Positions 12,901 through 23,856 of a stretch of 64,000 bases of DNA are shown here, piece after piece. The translations under genes and the position numbers were made by a program. The stretch is from Solanum dulcamara (Eukaryota > Streptophyta > Magnoliopsida > Solanales > Solanaceae). The notes beneath the pieces were generated by a model. The model was not told the origin of the DNA and ran no database searches. It saw only the letters and a program-made list of their open reading frames with translations. The stretch covers positions 30,668,097 to 30,732,096 of the forward strand of contig NC_077242.1 of assembly GCF_947179165.1 (NCBI RefSeq), given 5' to 3'. Numbering within the stretch: position 1 is the first letter of the stretch; every line of letters starts with the position of its first letter.

Positions 12901-13258
12901 AATTGTTTTATCCATTCAGAGGTACGGCGGGGGGCGCTGTCCCGCCATATATTGTCATTTATATGTTTAGAGGTCTGCAGACATGTATATGTGGGTTGTG
13001 TATATCAATTTGATTCATCTGGGTCTAAATGATATATGATATATGTTATTATGTCATGGCAGCCTAGTCGGCTTGCGTGCCCTATCATGTTGTGATACAA
13101 ACAAAAAGGGCTATATATTTATGAAATGTTATCGTCCAGCAGAGCTTTATTACATGATATTGTTTTATTTAAAGTTCAATGTGACCACAACTGATAGATA
13201 TGTGTATAGGGGGTCCAGGTCGGACCCCAGTCGCAGCCTACGGGTTTGGGTCATGACA
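9935..13258 (+). repeat. Element L 5' LTR (3324 bp)
   Basis: It runs TGTTACACCCC to gggtcatgaca. Compared with the 3' LTR it has 56 extra bases near 10310-10365, where the word gtgacccacctgcttggg occurs twice. That one indel accounts for the whole length difference. A short AT repeat and tata-like sequence occur near 10448-10468. Near 12735-12765 is an inverted repeat, tcagtac...gtactga. Short open frames inside the LTR are not regarded as genes. Confidence 0.88.
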
Positions 13259-13262
13259 GAAG

Positions 13263-13275
13263 TGGTAATAGAGAG
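13263..13275 (+). other. Degenerate primer binding site of element L
   Basis: The sequence tggtaatagagag lies four bases after the LTR, where the initiator-Met tRNA site TGGTATCAGAGCA belongs; about four positions differ. Sibling G has tagtatcaatgta at the same place. The two decay differently from the same consensus, which supports the call. Confidence 0.55.
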
Positions 13276-13452
13276 GTTCGTCCTCGGAGTGTCTGCAGAC
13301 CGTGTCTAATAGAGTCTTGTTTATCGGTGTGTTGCGCGCCACATCTATAAACAGGAAGCTACAGGGCACTTAAGTTGTTACCTTTCTTTGGTATCTAAGA
13401 TCGTGCGATAGAGCTATGTCGTTAGGATGATCTCTTCTTACTAAGCTGTTAT

Positions 13453-14010
13453 GTGTATGGTAATGTCCCTGAAAAGGAAATTGTTCTAATGTACTTTCTC
13501 ATAGGTGTGTACAGATCGGGGCGAAGGATGGAACAACCAGCTCTAGACAGTAGAGGGGGAGTTGGAAAGACCCCCAGGGAACTCTCAGGGCTGAGATCTC
13601 CAACTCTAGGACCGAGCAGAAAGAGTCCGAGCTATTCTATTGAAACTGACCCCTCGGAAGACCCTAGTTATTCGATCGAGACTGATCCTTCGGAGGGCTC
13701 CCAGCATACGAGTAAGGCTGATTCCCTGGAAGACCCAACGACGATAGCCCCAGAATGTCCAATAATCCGGAAAGCTGTTTCGGAAGCCACGTCAGTTTCT
13801 TTGATGACGGAGCACTATGTCAGGCCGGCTTCTACGGTAAGTGTTACTGCATACTCAAGCCCCTTATCTTGGACATCAGTAAACCAGAAGTCGCCGGGTT
13901 ATTTGGGTCTCGCGGACTCAAGCGAGGGAGATAATGAAGGACAGACAAGTAGATGGTACACAGATGAGGAGGAGGAAGAATATACCTCATCTCCTAGGTC
14001 ACCGGGATGA
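13453..14010 (+). CDS. Uncharacterised 185-codon frame in element L, with 12-residue repeats
   Basis: I do not recognise this protein. It is the longest uninterrupted frame in the window and the only one in L's internal region. Residues 60-95 are three 12-residue repeats: two near-identical (SYSIETDPSEDP type) and one diverged. The protein is rich in Ser, Pro, Thr and Glu, has an acidic run DEEEEEY near residue 170, and shows no zinc knuckle, membrane segment or enzyme motif, so it is probably disordered. Three in-frame starts exist (13453, 13489, 13528). The one at 13528 (MEQPALD) may be the real one, because the first 25 residues look like untranslated leader. The position just after the primer site is where gag normally starts. 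Expression is unproven and it may be a chance frame. Confidence 0.45.
   Translation: MYGNVPEKEIVLMYFLIGVYRSGRRMEQPALDSRGGVGKTPRELSGLRSPTLGPSRKSPSYSIETDPSEDPSYSIETDPSEGSQHTSKADSLEDPTTIAPECPIIRKAVSEATSVSLMTEHYVRPASTVSVTAYSSPLSWTSVNQKSPGYLGLADSSEGDNEGQTSRWYTDEEEEEYTSSPRSPG
13630..13737 (+). repeat. Three 36-bp tandem repeats in the L open frame
   Basis: The units are 13630-13665, 13666-13701 and 13702-13737. Each is 36 bases, so the frame is preserved. Units 1 and 2 differ mainly at third codon positions (agc/agt, tct/tcg, att/atc, gaa/gag, gac/gat, ccc/cct). Unit 3 is diverged but keeps the Ala-Asp-Ser-Leu-Glu-Asp end. Confidence 0.8.
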
Positions 14011-16199
14011 ACAAGGGACTAAAAGAGTTGCAGGCACAGGATAGGGAGAGTTTTGTTAATTATATGGGGTAGTTTTGTCATTATTGTTCTGAAATAATGT
14101 AGAAGGCCCTGTGTGGCTGTAATAGGAAATAATGATAAACGCATGTAAATATTGTCCCTATGAGGCATGGTGGCGGTAATATGACATGACATGAATATAT
14201 ATATGTGTTGGCCCTGTGAAGCATTGTTGATATTTTCTGTGTACAGGTTTGGGATAAGTAAGAAATATAGAGGAAATTCTGCCGAAATTTTCCCAGGACG
14301 AGGACAGGGAATGAAACATAGATTTTTAGGATGTCCTAGAGATTGATATCAAGTACCCTTATTATGTTTAATTAAAACTATAAGAGGTACTCTTCATGTC
14401 GTCAATAAGGGACACCCTCTTTATTTGGGAAAGTTTATTTCAAAGAAACAAAAGTCTGTCTGAGCAGTACAGTTCAGACCGCAGTATCTCCAACCATAAT
14501 TGTGTTGTAGGACAACAAAAGAGAAGATCAGGTTGAAGGGTGAGATGTCCAGTAATTGAGATTCACTCTTTTTGAAGGTACCAAGCCCACAACTCCTGTT
14601 GTAAATTAGGTGAGTTATTCATAACTCGAGGGTAAACTCGGAAAGGGACCAGGTAGGTCAAGTATTAACAAAAGTACTGTGATGTTTAAGAAATTTTGGT
14701 TTCTTCCAACAATGGTTGGAAAATGATTTATGATAACAGTTTATAGTTTTCCACCGACTAACTGGGAAAAGAACTCCTAACGGAAGCATCTCAAGGAGAT
14801 GTCAGGGACGCATATGAATTAAAAAGGGGATATGTAAGTATAAGTTGAATAGTGTGATACGAGTATGCAGGGATAAATTGGAACCACTAGTAAGACACAC
14901 TTAGTACGCGTTGCCTAAGTTAAAGGCCTACATTGAGAACGCAGTAAGAGCATGGGGCTTAAGATACAAAGAAATGACGCGTGTACACAACGTCGCCCCA
15001 AAAATAGTGGAATCCTTAAGGGATGGGGATGGAAAACTTAAGGAACGAATGACGTAACTTCTATTCGCCCCAAGAAGCAAAGGATATAGGTTGGGACAAA
15101 ACCACTACTTCGAGAAAACCTGGAATAGTTATCATCGGAATACTAGCACTATCTAATTGGGATTGGAACAACTACAGGTGCTAAGTAATTCTTGGAAAAA
15201 GAAAAAGTAGAAGGTGGCCTTGGACGAGTTGTTCCCTGGGTCACATTGTTCAAGTACTGATGAGTAGATAAGACATCACGTTAGATATGGAAAGGTTCTC
15301 ATCGCTTCGTAATTTAATCAAGGCTCCATACGCGGATAGTCATATTATAAACATGCAGATAAATGAAGACATGATGCGGTACCAAATTGATTGGTGAAAG
15401 GAATTGGACAAAAATTTAGACTGGACATAGAGACGTAGAACAAAGTACAAATAGAGGAAAGTACGGGTACCCCCTAAAGGGGGGAGTTAATGAGAAAAAG
15501 GCAAAGGTAGGAGGAGGTAATTGATATAGTAATAAATGTGAGATAGACGTCTAAACTCCGATAAGATATCTTGCTAAACCAAGTTGGAAAGGTCCGCAAG
15601 TTACCAATAATTGGATGGAAGCCGGAATGCTACATAAGATAGTGTTAAGAAGTTTGTAACGAGACCCTGAACAACATAACACTAGAAGGCGGCTGAGTAT
15701 AAAAAAAGAAGAATGTACCAATGGAAGGATATCGAATAACTCAAGAGACACTACAAAGGATAATGACAACATGCTAGACCAAAAGGCCAAAATGTTGGCT
15801 ATAGAGTTGCTCGCAAATGATGTTGCGATAAATGTATAACCAAGGACAAAGGAATAGAAAGCCTCCTATGGTAGAAAATGAGAAGAACACAAAGTGAACA
15901 AAGGATAGGGGAGCTTATATGTCAAATTCCTTAAAGCTATGTCAGCTAATAATAGACAAGACTCAAAGCGGCTCCAAGGGTCACTATATGAACAAACTTT
16001 GGCTCTACTCCTAGCCCGCCCTAATGAATGGGTGCGTATAAAAAGGGATATGGTCATAGTGGAACTAAAGGTCTACACCGATACTGGTTGTAAGATAACA
16101 TAGAAAGGGACAAGGCAAAACATAAAGACTCGCGAGACAACGCTGAGGTAAATCTTGGGCTAAATTAAGTGCCCACACATCGTAGAAAGGATTATAGTG
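14011..16199 (+). other. Element L internal region, non-coding part 1
   Basis: There is no retrotransposon protein in any frame and no long frame. Part of it (about 14105-14300, with gaggcat, ggccctgtgaagcattgttg and agtaagaaatatagaggaaa) is homologous to G at about 63450-63580. It is therefore inherited element sequence and not foreign filler. Confidence 0.6.
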
Positions 16200-16318
16200 A
16201 AACGATACACGAAGACTTCCCAGGAAGGTCACCCATCCCAATATTACTCTCGCCCCAGCACACTTAACTTCAAAATTCTGATGGAACTTAATGCGTTAGT
16301 GCTCGTATGATCACGCGA
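16200..16318 (-). pseudogene. 5S ribosomal RNA-derived sequence, antisense within element L
   Basis: Read on the minus strand, this 119-base stretch follows plant 5S rRNA from end to end. It has the 5' gatcatac and gcactaa, then ccatcagaa, the A-box-like aagttaagtgtgct, gcgagagta, the C-box-like gggatgggtgacc, and the 3' tcctgggaagtc. It has one inserted base (accttcctggg) and scattered substitutions, several of them at CpG sites. Plant 5S genes are about 120 bases and their Pol III promoter is internal; the boxes here are fairly well kept. I see no run of Ts just after the 3' end for termination, so I call it a pseudogene. It is antisense to the element's own transcript. Confidence 0.85.
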
Positions 16319-17320
16319 GATGGAAGAATCTCAACTAGCAACGGAGAAACGATATGAGATGATGTAGCCAGAGTATTATAAGATATGTTAAGTCAATTCT
16401 AACAAGGACTAAAGCAAAACAAGAAGAATTAGCTAATTGCTAACTAACAACACACTTGAATGCCACAGTTCTTCAACATAGAACCAGTTAACGAGTGGAA
16501 AACCACAGAATAACAATATAGGCCAGTTAAAGTTCTGAAGAAAGTCGAGAAAAACTATACAAAGCTAAGGATTCCCGAATTATCAACATCACCATGCACC
16601 TATTCTAAACTCTTCAAGAGTAGGGTGCTATATGGGTTATTTCGAGAAAGCTAACGAATCAGTCCATTTGCTTTCAAGCAAGACCACCTATGCAACTGGA
16701 ACGAGGTGAAGTTATATAACAAGGAAGTAGTAAGATTCCGTGACGTTCCCCAGCTAATATCTTAGATAGAGGGACTTCAAATATGGTTAATGTTTGGAGC
16801 TCAGTCCAAGAAGAGGTCAGGAGCACAGACAGGCCTTCATATTGCATTTACCCCGGGCTTCTGAATAGACCGAGCATAATATCAACTGCTAGAAAATATA
16901 TTGCAAGCTTATGAGGTTAGCTTTAAGTGTAACTAGGACTACCGTTCATCAATTATTAGGTTTGCCTACGAGAAGGGCTACCATTTCAGTATCCAGATGC
17001 CCCCCTACAAGATGTTGTAAGGAAGCGCCTATAGGTCCCCCTGATGGGGAAAGGACTAAGCTGGTAGGCCAAATAGGATTAAACAAATTATTCAATGACA
17101 ACCCAAAGTCGGTAGAAAAGGGGATGACCTAGGAAATTGAAAGAGGACATAAAACACCAGTATTCGTACCCATTCCTAATGTCAACAGATAATTCCAACT
17201 CCTGAGACTCGTATACTGAGTACTTCGATGGACATATGTATTAAGAAAATAGAAACAAATTCCCCAATGGTCTGTATAAGTCCCAAGGGAGGTTTTGTTT
17301 AACATTCGGGGACGAATGTC
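16319..17320 (+). other. Element L internal region, non-coding part 2
   Basis: No protein motif was recognised. It ends in the usual pre-LTR sequence (cattcggggacgaatgt) ahead of the polypurine tract. A second copy of gaaacgata at 16346-16354 matches 16199-16207 on the other side of the 5S-derived block. Confidence 0.55.
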
Positions 17321-17336
17321 TTAAAGGGGGGAAGGA
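17321..17336 (+). other. Polypurine tract of element L
   Basis: The sequence ttaaaggggggaagga directly precedes the 3' LTR start TGTTACACC, as expected for the plus-strand DNA priming site. Confidence 0.85.
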
Positions 17337-20300
17337 TGTTACACCCCACCCTTTTTAAACTTGGAATGTCTCATGAGTTCCTTGGACATTATCATATGAA
17401 CCAGATATGCTATGACACTACCAAATGACTCCAACAAAGGGAGGATGTGATACCCCGTGGTGGAGAAGGTTGGAAGGGGAATCATAAGAATCCGGAAGGA
17501 ATAGGAGGCCAAGTAACAAGTCGTAGGGCTCGACTTATCTACGTAAGCTACTAATTTGGAAATCTTACATACGTGAGTTACTTGATTACATACCAAGCAT
17601 ACGTAGCAAGGGTTTCATAGGCTCTTAAAGTGAGACGAGATTACGAACCCACGAGGAAGGAAAATTTTTGGACACATGGCAGCACCTCAAGCACACAGGT
17701 GACCCACCTGCTTGGGACCCCATTGGCCGCGTGTTGAGGTGGCGCAATAAGGGCCTGACATGTGTCACCCTTAGGGGTTGACATGTGTCACCTTATATAT
17801 ATATGTGTATATGACTCCTTAGTTGTTCATTATCCAAAAATATCAGCATCTTTGGAGAAAAAAAAATGTGAAAGAGGGAAATAGAGAGGCAGCCATCGTT
17901 GTTGAAGATTTAAGGTGAGTTTTTCAATTTTCTTCCATGAATTAATTATATACGGTGTACCTTGAGTATGTTAATACGTATATAAGTATTTTAAGACATT
18001 CATGGAACTAAAACTCCAGCTTTACAATTAGAGATTTAGAAGGAAAAGAAGAGGAAAACGTGAAAGGTGTAAGGGAGGGAGGCTACTGGTTTGGATAGTG
18101 GAGGTGAGCGTTCGAGTTTCATTTCGTGAATTAATTAATTATGGTATCCCGTGGTTATATGACGATGTTTAATAATGATAAAATACAATTTGGGGCAGCG
18201 AAGGAGATGCACAAACAGCCCGCTCAGTTTCAGCGCGTTTGAAGAAGTTTCGAGTTGCGACTTGACAAATTTGGCCAATTTCGGGTAAGGTAAGGTTTCT
18301 TCTTTTAATTTGGACTTTATGGAGTTGTTATAAAGGGTGTTACACGCCCTATTGGTGGCTGTAAATATGAAAATGGCTTAGAAATACTTGGCGTTCGGAA
18401 TAAACTAATTTGTAGTCGTTATAGTTGAATTGTTGTCGAAGTAAAGTGTTGTTCTTGTGAGGTGCTGCTGAAGGGGTGTGGCTTGTGGTTGCAGGTCCTA
18501 AACATGTTCTAAATGATTTGGGTGAGATGCTGGTTTCATCCACACGACCCCCACTTCGCACGGTTAAAGATTTGGCAAAAATGGAAACTAGAAACTTTAT
18601 TTTCTATATCATATTTTGGATAGGTCGTTTGGAGTACATATTATATATTATTGGTCTGAGTTGCTGCAGGTTGTTGTTGTTGGTTGGATGTAGGTCTTAG
18701 GGACCTAATTGGAAATTCGGATAGGGCACATTATAGGGGAGGTGCTGCCCAATTTTCGTTAACGCCTTAACAAACTAAAGAACTAGTCGAGGAAACGACT
18801 AAGGAAATAGATTCCATTAACATTAAGGCGTAACCTCAGATGCTGAAAAGTTAAGAGTAGTTGATATTCATATTACTTTATATTGAATAGGTTCAGAAGA
18901 CGACGAGGCGAGCAGGATAAAGGGTAACTCCCAAGAGGTATGCAAAGCTTTCTCTTGGCATGCTTTGGTATAAGCTCGTACAGCTATCTTTCTTTCCTTT
19001 TGGCAAGTTTTAGCCTTAAGTGAATTGTGTGTGGAATGTGGGGATAATTCCATTCCCAAAACTCCAAGTATGCCTCATAAACCCTATCCACTGCTTAGTT
19101 TTGGAATTTCTGTAAGGATTGAGTATTTCCTAGTAAGGCTTCTACGTGTTTAACAGTAGTGTGTGAAAGACTATCTCTCATTTTCCTTGAGACGTATTTG
19201 GTACAAAAATGAGATTATGATGCCATAATGATTCACCGAGCCCCATGATGGGCCGAGTACGAAATATGTGTATGCAGATCCCCTGAAGGAAAGTACAGAC
19301 TACATAAAGCTTATTTTCTTTCTTATTTTGGGCATGCCTTTGTCTTAGTTGTAAGTTGAATATGATCTGAGCTCTAGGGTAACTCTATTCTCAAACAACT
19401 CTTATTTACTTCTAAATATTGAACTCCTATAGTAGTCGAACTATTTCCCTGGAAACTGTTATATGCTAAAGAGATAACAAATATACAAGCTCCAAGTCTT
19501 ACAGACTATATGTTAACAAATGTTTCTGGTTCCATAAGAGATTTGGGTTTACTTTAGTACATGTCTAGGAGCCTCGAGATTATAATTGAGACAGCCCATA
19601 ATGGCATTTAGAGGACACTCGAGATGACTACACCGTTACTTGGGTCCTCAAACAAACGCTTAACTTTCTTATTCTGTCGAGTCTCTGATAATGCTTTAAA
19701 TTGCATATAGTTACTCACTACTCTACTCATGTATATTGTAACACTTCTTTCCCTGAGTCCCGGGCCAGGATATGTTCTTGGGCACAGTTCACTACATTAT
19801 TCCCCGAGTCCCTCAATAGAGGGCCAGGATACGTGTATAGATATATGATGATGTGTTGTAATAAGGTGGTGATGGAACTGGGGCCATGATGGTTTTACAG
19901 AGATGATTTTACAGAGATGATTCACCGGACCCCCGAAAGAGACGGCTATATGATATGATTCGAACATGCATGTTTTTGTAATTCACAAAGTACAAGTACA
20001 GGTTTCTAAATTGATATCTTATCCCCTGTTTGTCTATCTCAGATATGCTTCTAGTTGTATTATATTGTGTTTTACAAACTCAGTACATATATCATACTGA
20101 CCCCCTTTTTCGGGGGGCTGCGTTCATGCCCGCAGGTACAGATACAGATTTTGGGAGTCCGTCCGCTTAGGATTCCATGCAGTTCAGCTGGAAGAGGCTC
20201 CATTTTATCGGGGCCTAGTTTTTGATACTGTCCACGGATGTATAGAAATTGTTTTATCCATTCAGAGGTACGGCGGGGGGCGCTGTCCTGCCATATATTG

Positions 20301-20604
20301 TCATTTATATGTTTAGAGGTCTGCAGACATGTATATGTGGGTTGTGTATGTCAATTTGATTCAGCTGGGTCTAAATGATATACGATATATGTTATTATGT
20401 TATGGCAGCCTTGTCGGCTTGGGTGCCCTATCATGTTGTGATACAAACAAAAAGGGCTACATATTTATGAAATGTTATCGCCCAGCAGGGCTTTATTACA
20501 TGATATTGTTTTATTTACAGTTCAATGTGACCACAACTGATAGATATGTGTATAGGAGGTCCAGGTCGGACCCCAGTCGCGGCCTACGGGGTTGGGTCGT
20601 GACA
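17337..20604 (+). repeat. Element L 3' LTR (3268 bp)
   Basis: It is nearly identical to 9935-13258 along its whole length, ends gggtcgtgaca, and is followed by the target duplication GTATC. Its last ~720 bases (from 19885) are part of a tandem duplication that repeats them at 20672-21391. Confidence 0.9.
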
Positions 20605-21458
20605 GTATCATGCCTGGCCCTTCATGAGATGTGGTGAATAATAATTTCATCATATATCATGCCTGGCCTTTCATGATGGTTTTACAAAGATGATTTTACA
20701 GAGATGATTCACCGGACCCCCGAAAGAGCCGGCTATATGATATGACTTGAACATGCATGTTTTTGTAATTCACAAAGTACAGGTACAGGTTTCTAAATTG
20801 ATATCTTATCCTCTGTTTCTCTATCTCAGATATGCTTCTAGTTGTATTATATTGTGTTTTACATACTCAGTACATATATCATACTGACCCACTTTCTCGG
20901 GGGGCTGCGTTCATGCTCGCAGGTACAAATACAGATTTTGGGAGTCCGTCCACTTAGGATTCCATGCAGCTCAGCTGGAAGAGGCTCCATTTTATCGGGG
21001 CCTAGTTTTTGATACTGTCCACGGATGTATAGAAATTGTTTTATCCATTCAGAGGTACGGCGGAGGGCGTTGTCCTGCCATATATTGTCATTTATATGTT
21101 TAGAGGTCTGCAGACATGTATATGTGGGTTGTGTATGTCAATTTGATTCAGCTGGGTCTAAATGATATATAATATATGTTATTATGTTATGGCAGCCTTG
21201 TCGGCTTGCGTGCCTTATCATGTTATGATACAAACAAAAAGGGCTATATATTTATGAAATGTTATCGCCCAGCAGGGCTTTATTACATGATATTGTTTTA
21301 TTTAAAGTTCAATGTGACCACAACTGATAGATATGTGTATAGGGAGTCCAGGTCGGACCCCAGTCGCGTCCTACGGGGTTGGGTCATGACAGTATCATGC
21401 CTGGCCCTTCATGAGATGTGGTGAATAATAATTTCATCATATATCATGCCTGGCCTTT
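19885..21458 (+). repeat. 787-bp tandem duplication across the L 3' end and flank
   Basis: Copy 1 is 19885-20671 and copy 2 is 20672-21458. Each copy contains the end of the L 3' LTR, the GTATC duplication and about 67 bases of LTR H. The word catgatgg occurs at 19885 and 20672, so the breakpoint has short homology. The copies differ at scattered positions, so the event is not brand new. The third apparent LTR end at 21391 comes from this duplication and not from another insertion. Confidence 0.88.
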
Positions 21459-23856
21459 CATGGGACGCTGTGAATTCATCATTTATTATGCCCAGCCCTT
21501 TATGGGATGCGGTGAATAATCATTTCATCATATATCATGCCGTACCCTTCATTGGACGCATCGAATTCATCGTTTATCATGCCCGACCCTTCATGGGATG
21601 CGGTGAATAATCATTTCATCATTTTTCATGCTCGTCCCTTCATGGGATGTGGTAGATTTATCTTTTATCATGCCCGGCCTTTTATGGGATACGGTGAAGG
21701 ATGTATTAACAATATGCATGAGTAGAGTAGTGAGGAACCATATGCAATTTAACTCATCATCTGAAACTCAATGAAACTGCCAAGTGAACCGTCACTTGAA
21801 AACTAGAGCAATAATCATCTCAAGTACCGTATAAAATATCATTAGGGGTCATATCTACTGGTGTCTCTGGAATATTATACGTATATCCAGACAAGGCTAA
21901 GTAGCTCGTAGAATAAGAGACATTCTTCATCGCATGATCTTTAGGAATAGGAGCCTATACGTTCAAATACTATTCATTATATAGGAGACTAGAGGGTAGT
22001 AGTTCAATTACTTCAAGAACTTTAACATTCAAAAGTGAACACAAGTCATGAGTTATACTCGGAGACAACAACTGGAACTACGTACACACTCATATCATAT
22101 CTCATTTCATTTACATTTAAGGCATCCCAAAAGAAAGGAGCAATAGGCTCTACATATTACAAAGGCAATATCTCGACTATTACAGAAATTCTACCATCAT
22201 GAAATAGATAAGAATTATGAACTGTACTCGGATATTTACAAATCGAATTATCCCCATGTTTCATATACAAACCATTCATAACTTATATCTAAGACATGCC
22301 AAAAGAATGAAGAATAGCTTTACATACTTATGCCAAAAATATGCCAAGAGAAAGCTTCACATACCTCTTATGAGTTACTCTTTATCACACTCACATTGTC
22401 GTCCTCCAAACCTATTTAACATGGAAGTAATGCAAGTATCAACAACCCTTAACTGTTCATCACCTTAAGTTATACACAAGTGTTCACAGAACCCATTTCC
22501 TCGCTCGTCTTCTCGACTAGTTCCTTAACTAGTGAACGAGTTAATGGAAATCGGGCAGCACCTCCCCTATAATATGCCCTATCCAAATTTCCAATCACAC
22601 TCCTAATAAACATATCCAACCAACAACAACAACCAGCAGCACATGTATAAGCAGTTCAGACCAACATAATACAAGACAAACTGCAAATGACTCGCTCGAA
22701 ACCTCGATACCAAAATAGGGTTTCTAGTTTCCATTTTGCGAAACCTTTAACTATACGAAACAGAGGGTTGGGTGGCTGCAACCACCAGAACACACACCTA
22801 CTTTATATCATTTTACAGCAACTTAACATTCCACCACACGACCAGCATCTGCAGCACCACACACACAACTCACTATTCGATTTTAATATAACTATAATGA
22901 CTTCCATTTAGATTGTTTCCAATGTCGAGCATTTCTACGACATTCTCACACTTCCAGAAACACGAAAGATGTATAACACACCCTATAACAACACCACTAA
23001 CTTCAAATTGAAGGGAAAGAATTTACCTTACCCGAAATTGGCCAAAACTAGCCAAAACTCGCCTTGAAAACTCTTCTAACGCGATTAAAACATCGTGGAT
23101 GCTTTCTACTCGTTTGGTGATGCTCCAAGACATAATTTTATACTATTAATACCTCCATATCACCATGGTATACCCTAAATAATTAATTGACAGAATGAAA
23201 TTGGGACTTACCCATTGTTTTCCCAAGCCGTCGCCCCTCTCCTCTTTAGATTTAGGGTTTTGTTCCCTTTGTTGCTGCTGATTTTTGAAGAAGGAACTGA
23301 AGTTAATGGTCATGTATAAATATATATAGGTGGTTCTAGGAGGTGACACATGTCATACCCTAAGGGTGACATGTGTCCAGCCCCTATTGGGCCACCGTAT
23401 CCATGCAAGTAAGGAGGGGATGCCATATGGAAGTGGGGTCCACCCTCACCCCCCAAGAATATGGGTCACCAACTTGACCCCAAGATGGTGGATCACCTAC
23501 TTTCTTGAGGTGCTGCCACGTGTCCTTCTCTTCTCTTTCTCGCAGGTTTATAATCTCATCTTATTTTAAGAGCCTATGTAATCCGTGCTTCGTAAGCTTG
23601 GTATATCATCAAGTAGATTAGGTATGTAAGACTTCTAAGTTAGTATCTTCCATAGGTAAATCGAGTCCTACGACTCATTACTTGGCCTCCAATTCCTTAT
23701 GGATTCTTATAACTCTATTTCCAACCTTCTCTACTATAGGGAATCACATTCTCTCTTTCTTAGGGTCAATTAATAGTGTTGTAGATTATCCGGCCCACAT
23801 GATAACTTCTAAGAAGCTTAAGAAACATTCCTAGCTCAAGAGTGTGGGGTGTAATA
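21392..23856 (-). mobile_element. Minus-strand solo LTR H, right part (LTR 5' end)
   Basis: It follows the L-family LTR in reverse. Landmarks are the reverse complements of the block ggaggtgctgcccaatttc (near 22550), of ccaatttcgggtaagg (near 23030), and of gacacgtgtcaccc (near 23345). It ends ggggtgtaata, the reverse of TGTTACACCCC with one change. Element A's RNase H resumes immediately after. Nothing in this 2.5 kb looks like a gene; the short open frames are shadows of LTR sequence. Confidence 0.85.
21395..21690. repeat. Minisatellite expanded within LTR H
   Basis: About seven units carry a core like catgcccggcccttcatggg followed by gatgcggtgaat. Their spacing alternates at about 49 and 42-43 bases, giving a higher-order period of about 91. 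The L LTRs have a single related unit (ttcaccgagccccatgatgg near 11885 and 19233), so the array expanded in H or its direct ancestor. Confidence 0.75.

Larger units (their letters stand above)
9935..20604 (+). mobile_element. Element L: complete LARD-like non-autonomous LTR retrotransposon
   Basis: Two long LTRs (9935-13258 and 17337-20604) start TGTTACACCCC and end tgaca. They flank a 4.08 kb internal region with a primer site, a polypurine tract and no gag or pol that I can recognise. A perfect target duplication GTATC sits at 9930-9934 and 20605-20609. The LTR segments 11003-11354 and 18349-18700 translate identically in the frames I could compare, so insertion was recent relative to the rest of the window. 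Long LTRs with a non-coding internal region are the definition of LARD elements, which must borrow proteins from a relative. It is inserted into LTR H, a member of its own family, in the opposite orientation. Confidence 0.88.

Noticed and set aside
16200..16318. A functional 5S rRNA gene
   Set aside because: Several substitutions and one inserted base, no T-run terminator just after its 3' end, single copy, and embedded in a retrotransposon. It is kept as a derived sequence.
20605..21391. A third LTR or separate insertion after element L
   Set aside because: It is explained by the 787-bp tandem duplication, which copies the target duplication and flank as well.
21395..21690. A CRISPR-like array of regular repeats
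   Set aside because: Units differ from each other, spacers are not unique, and the context is a plant LTR; it is a minisatellite.
22217..22911. Frames of 74-83 codons on the plus strand
   Set aside because: They are the antisense of LTR H sequence, with no conserved features.
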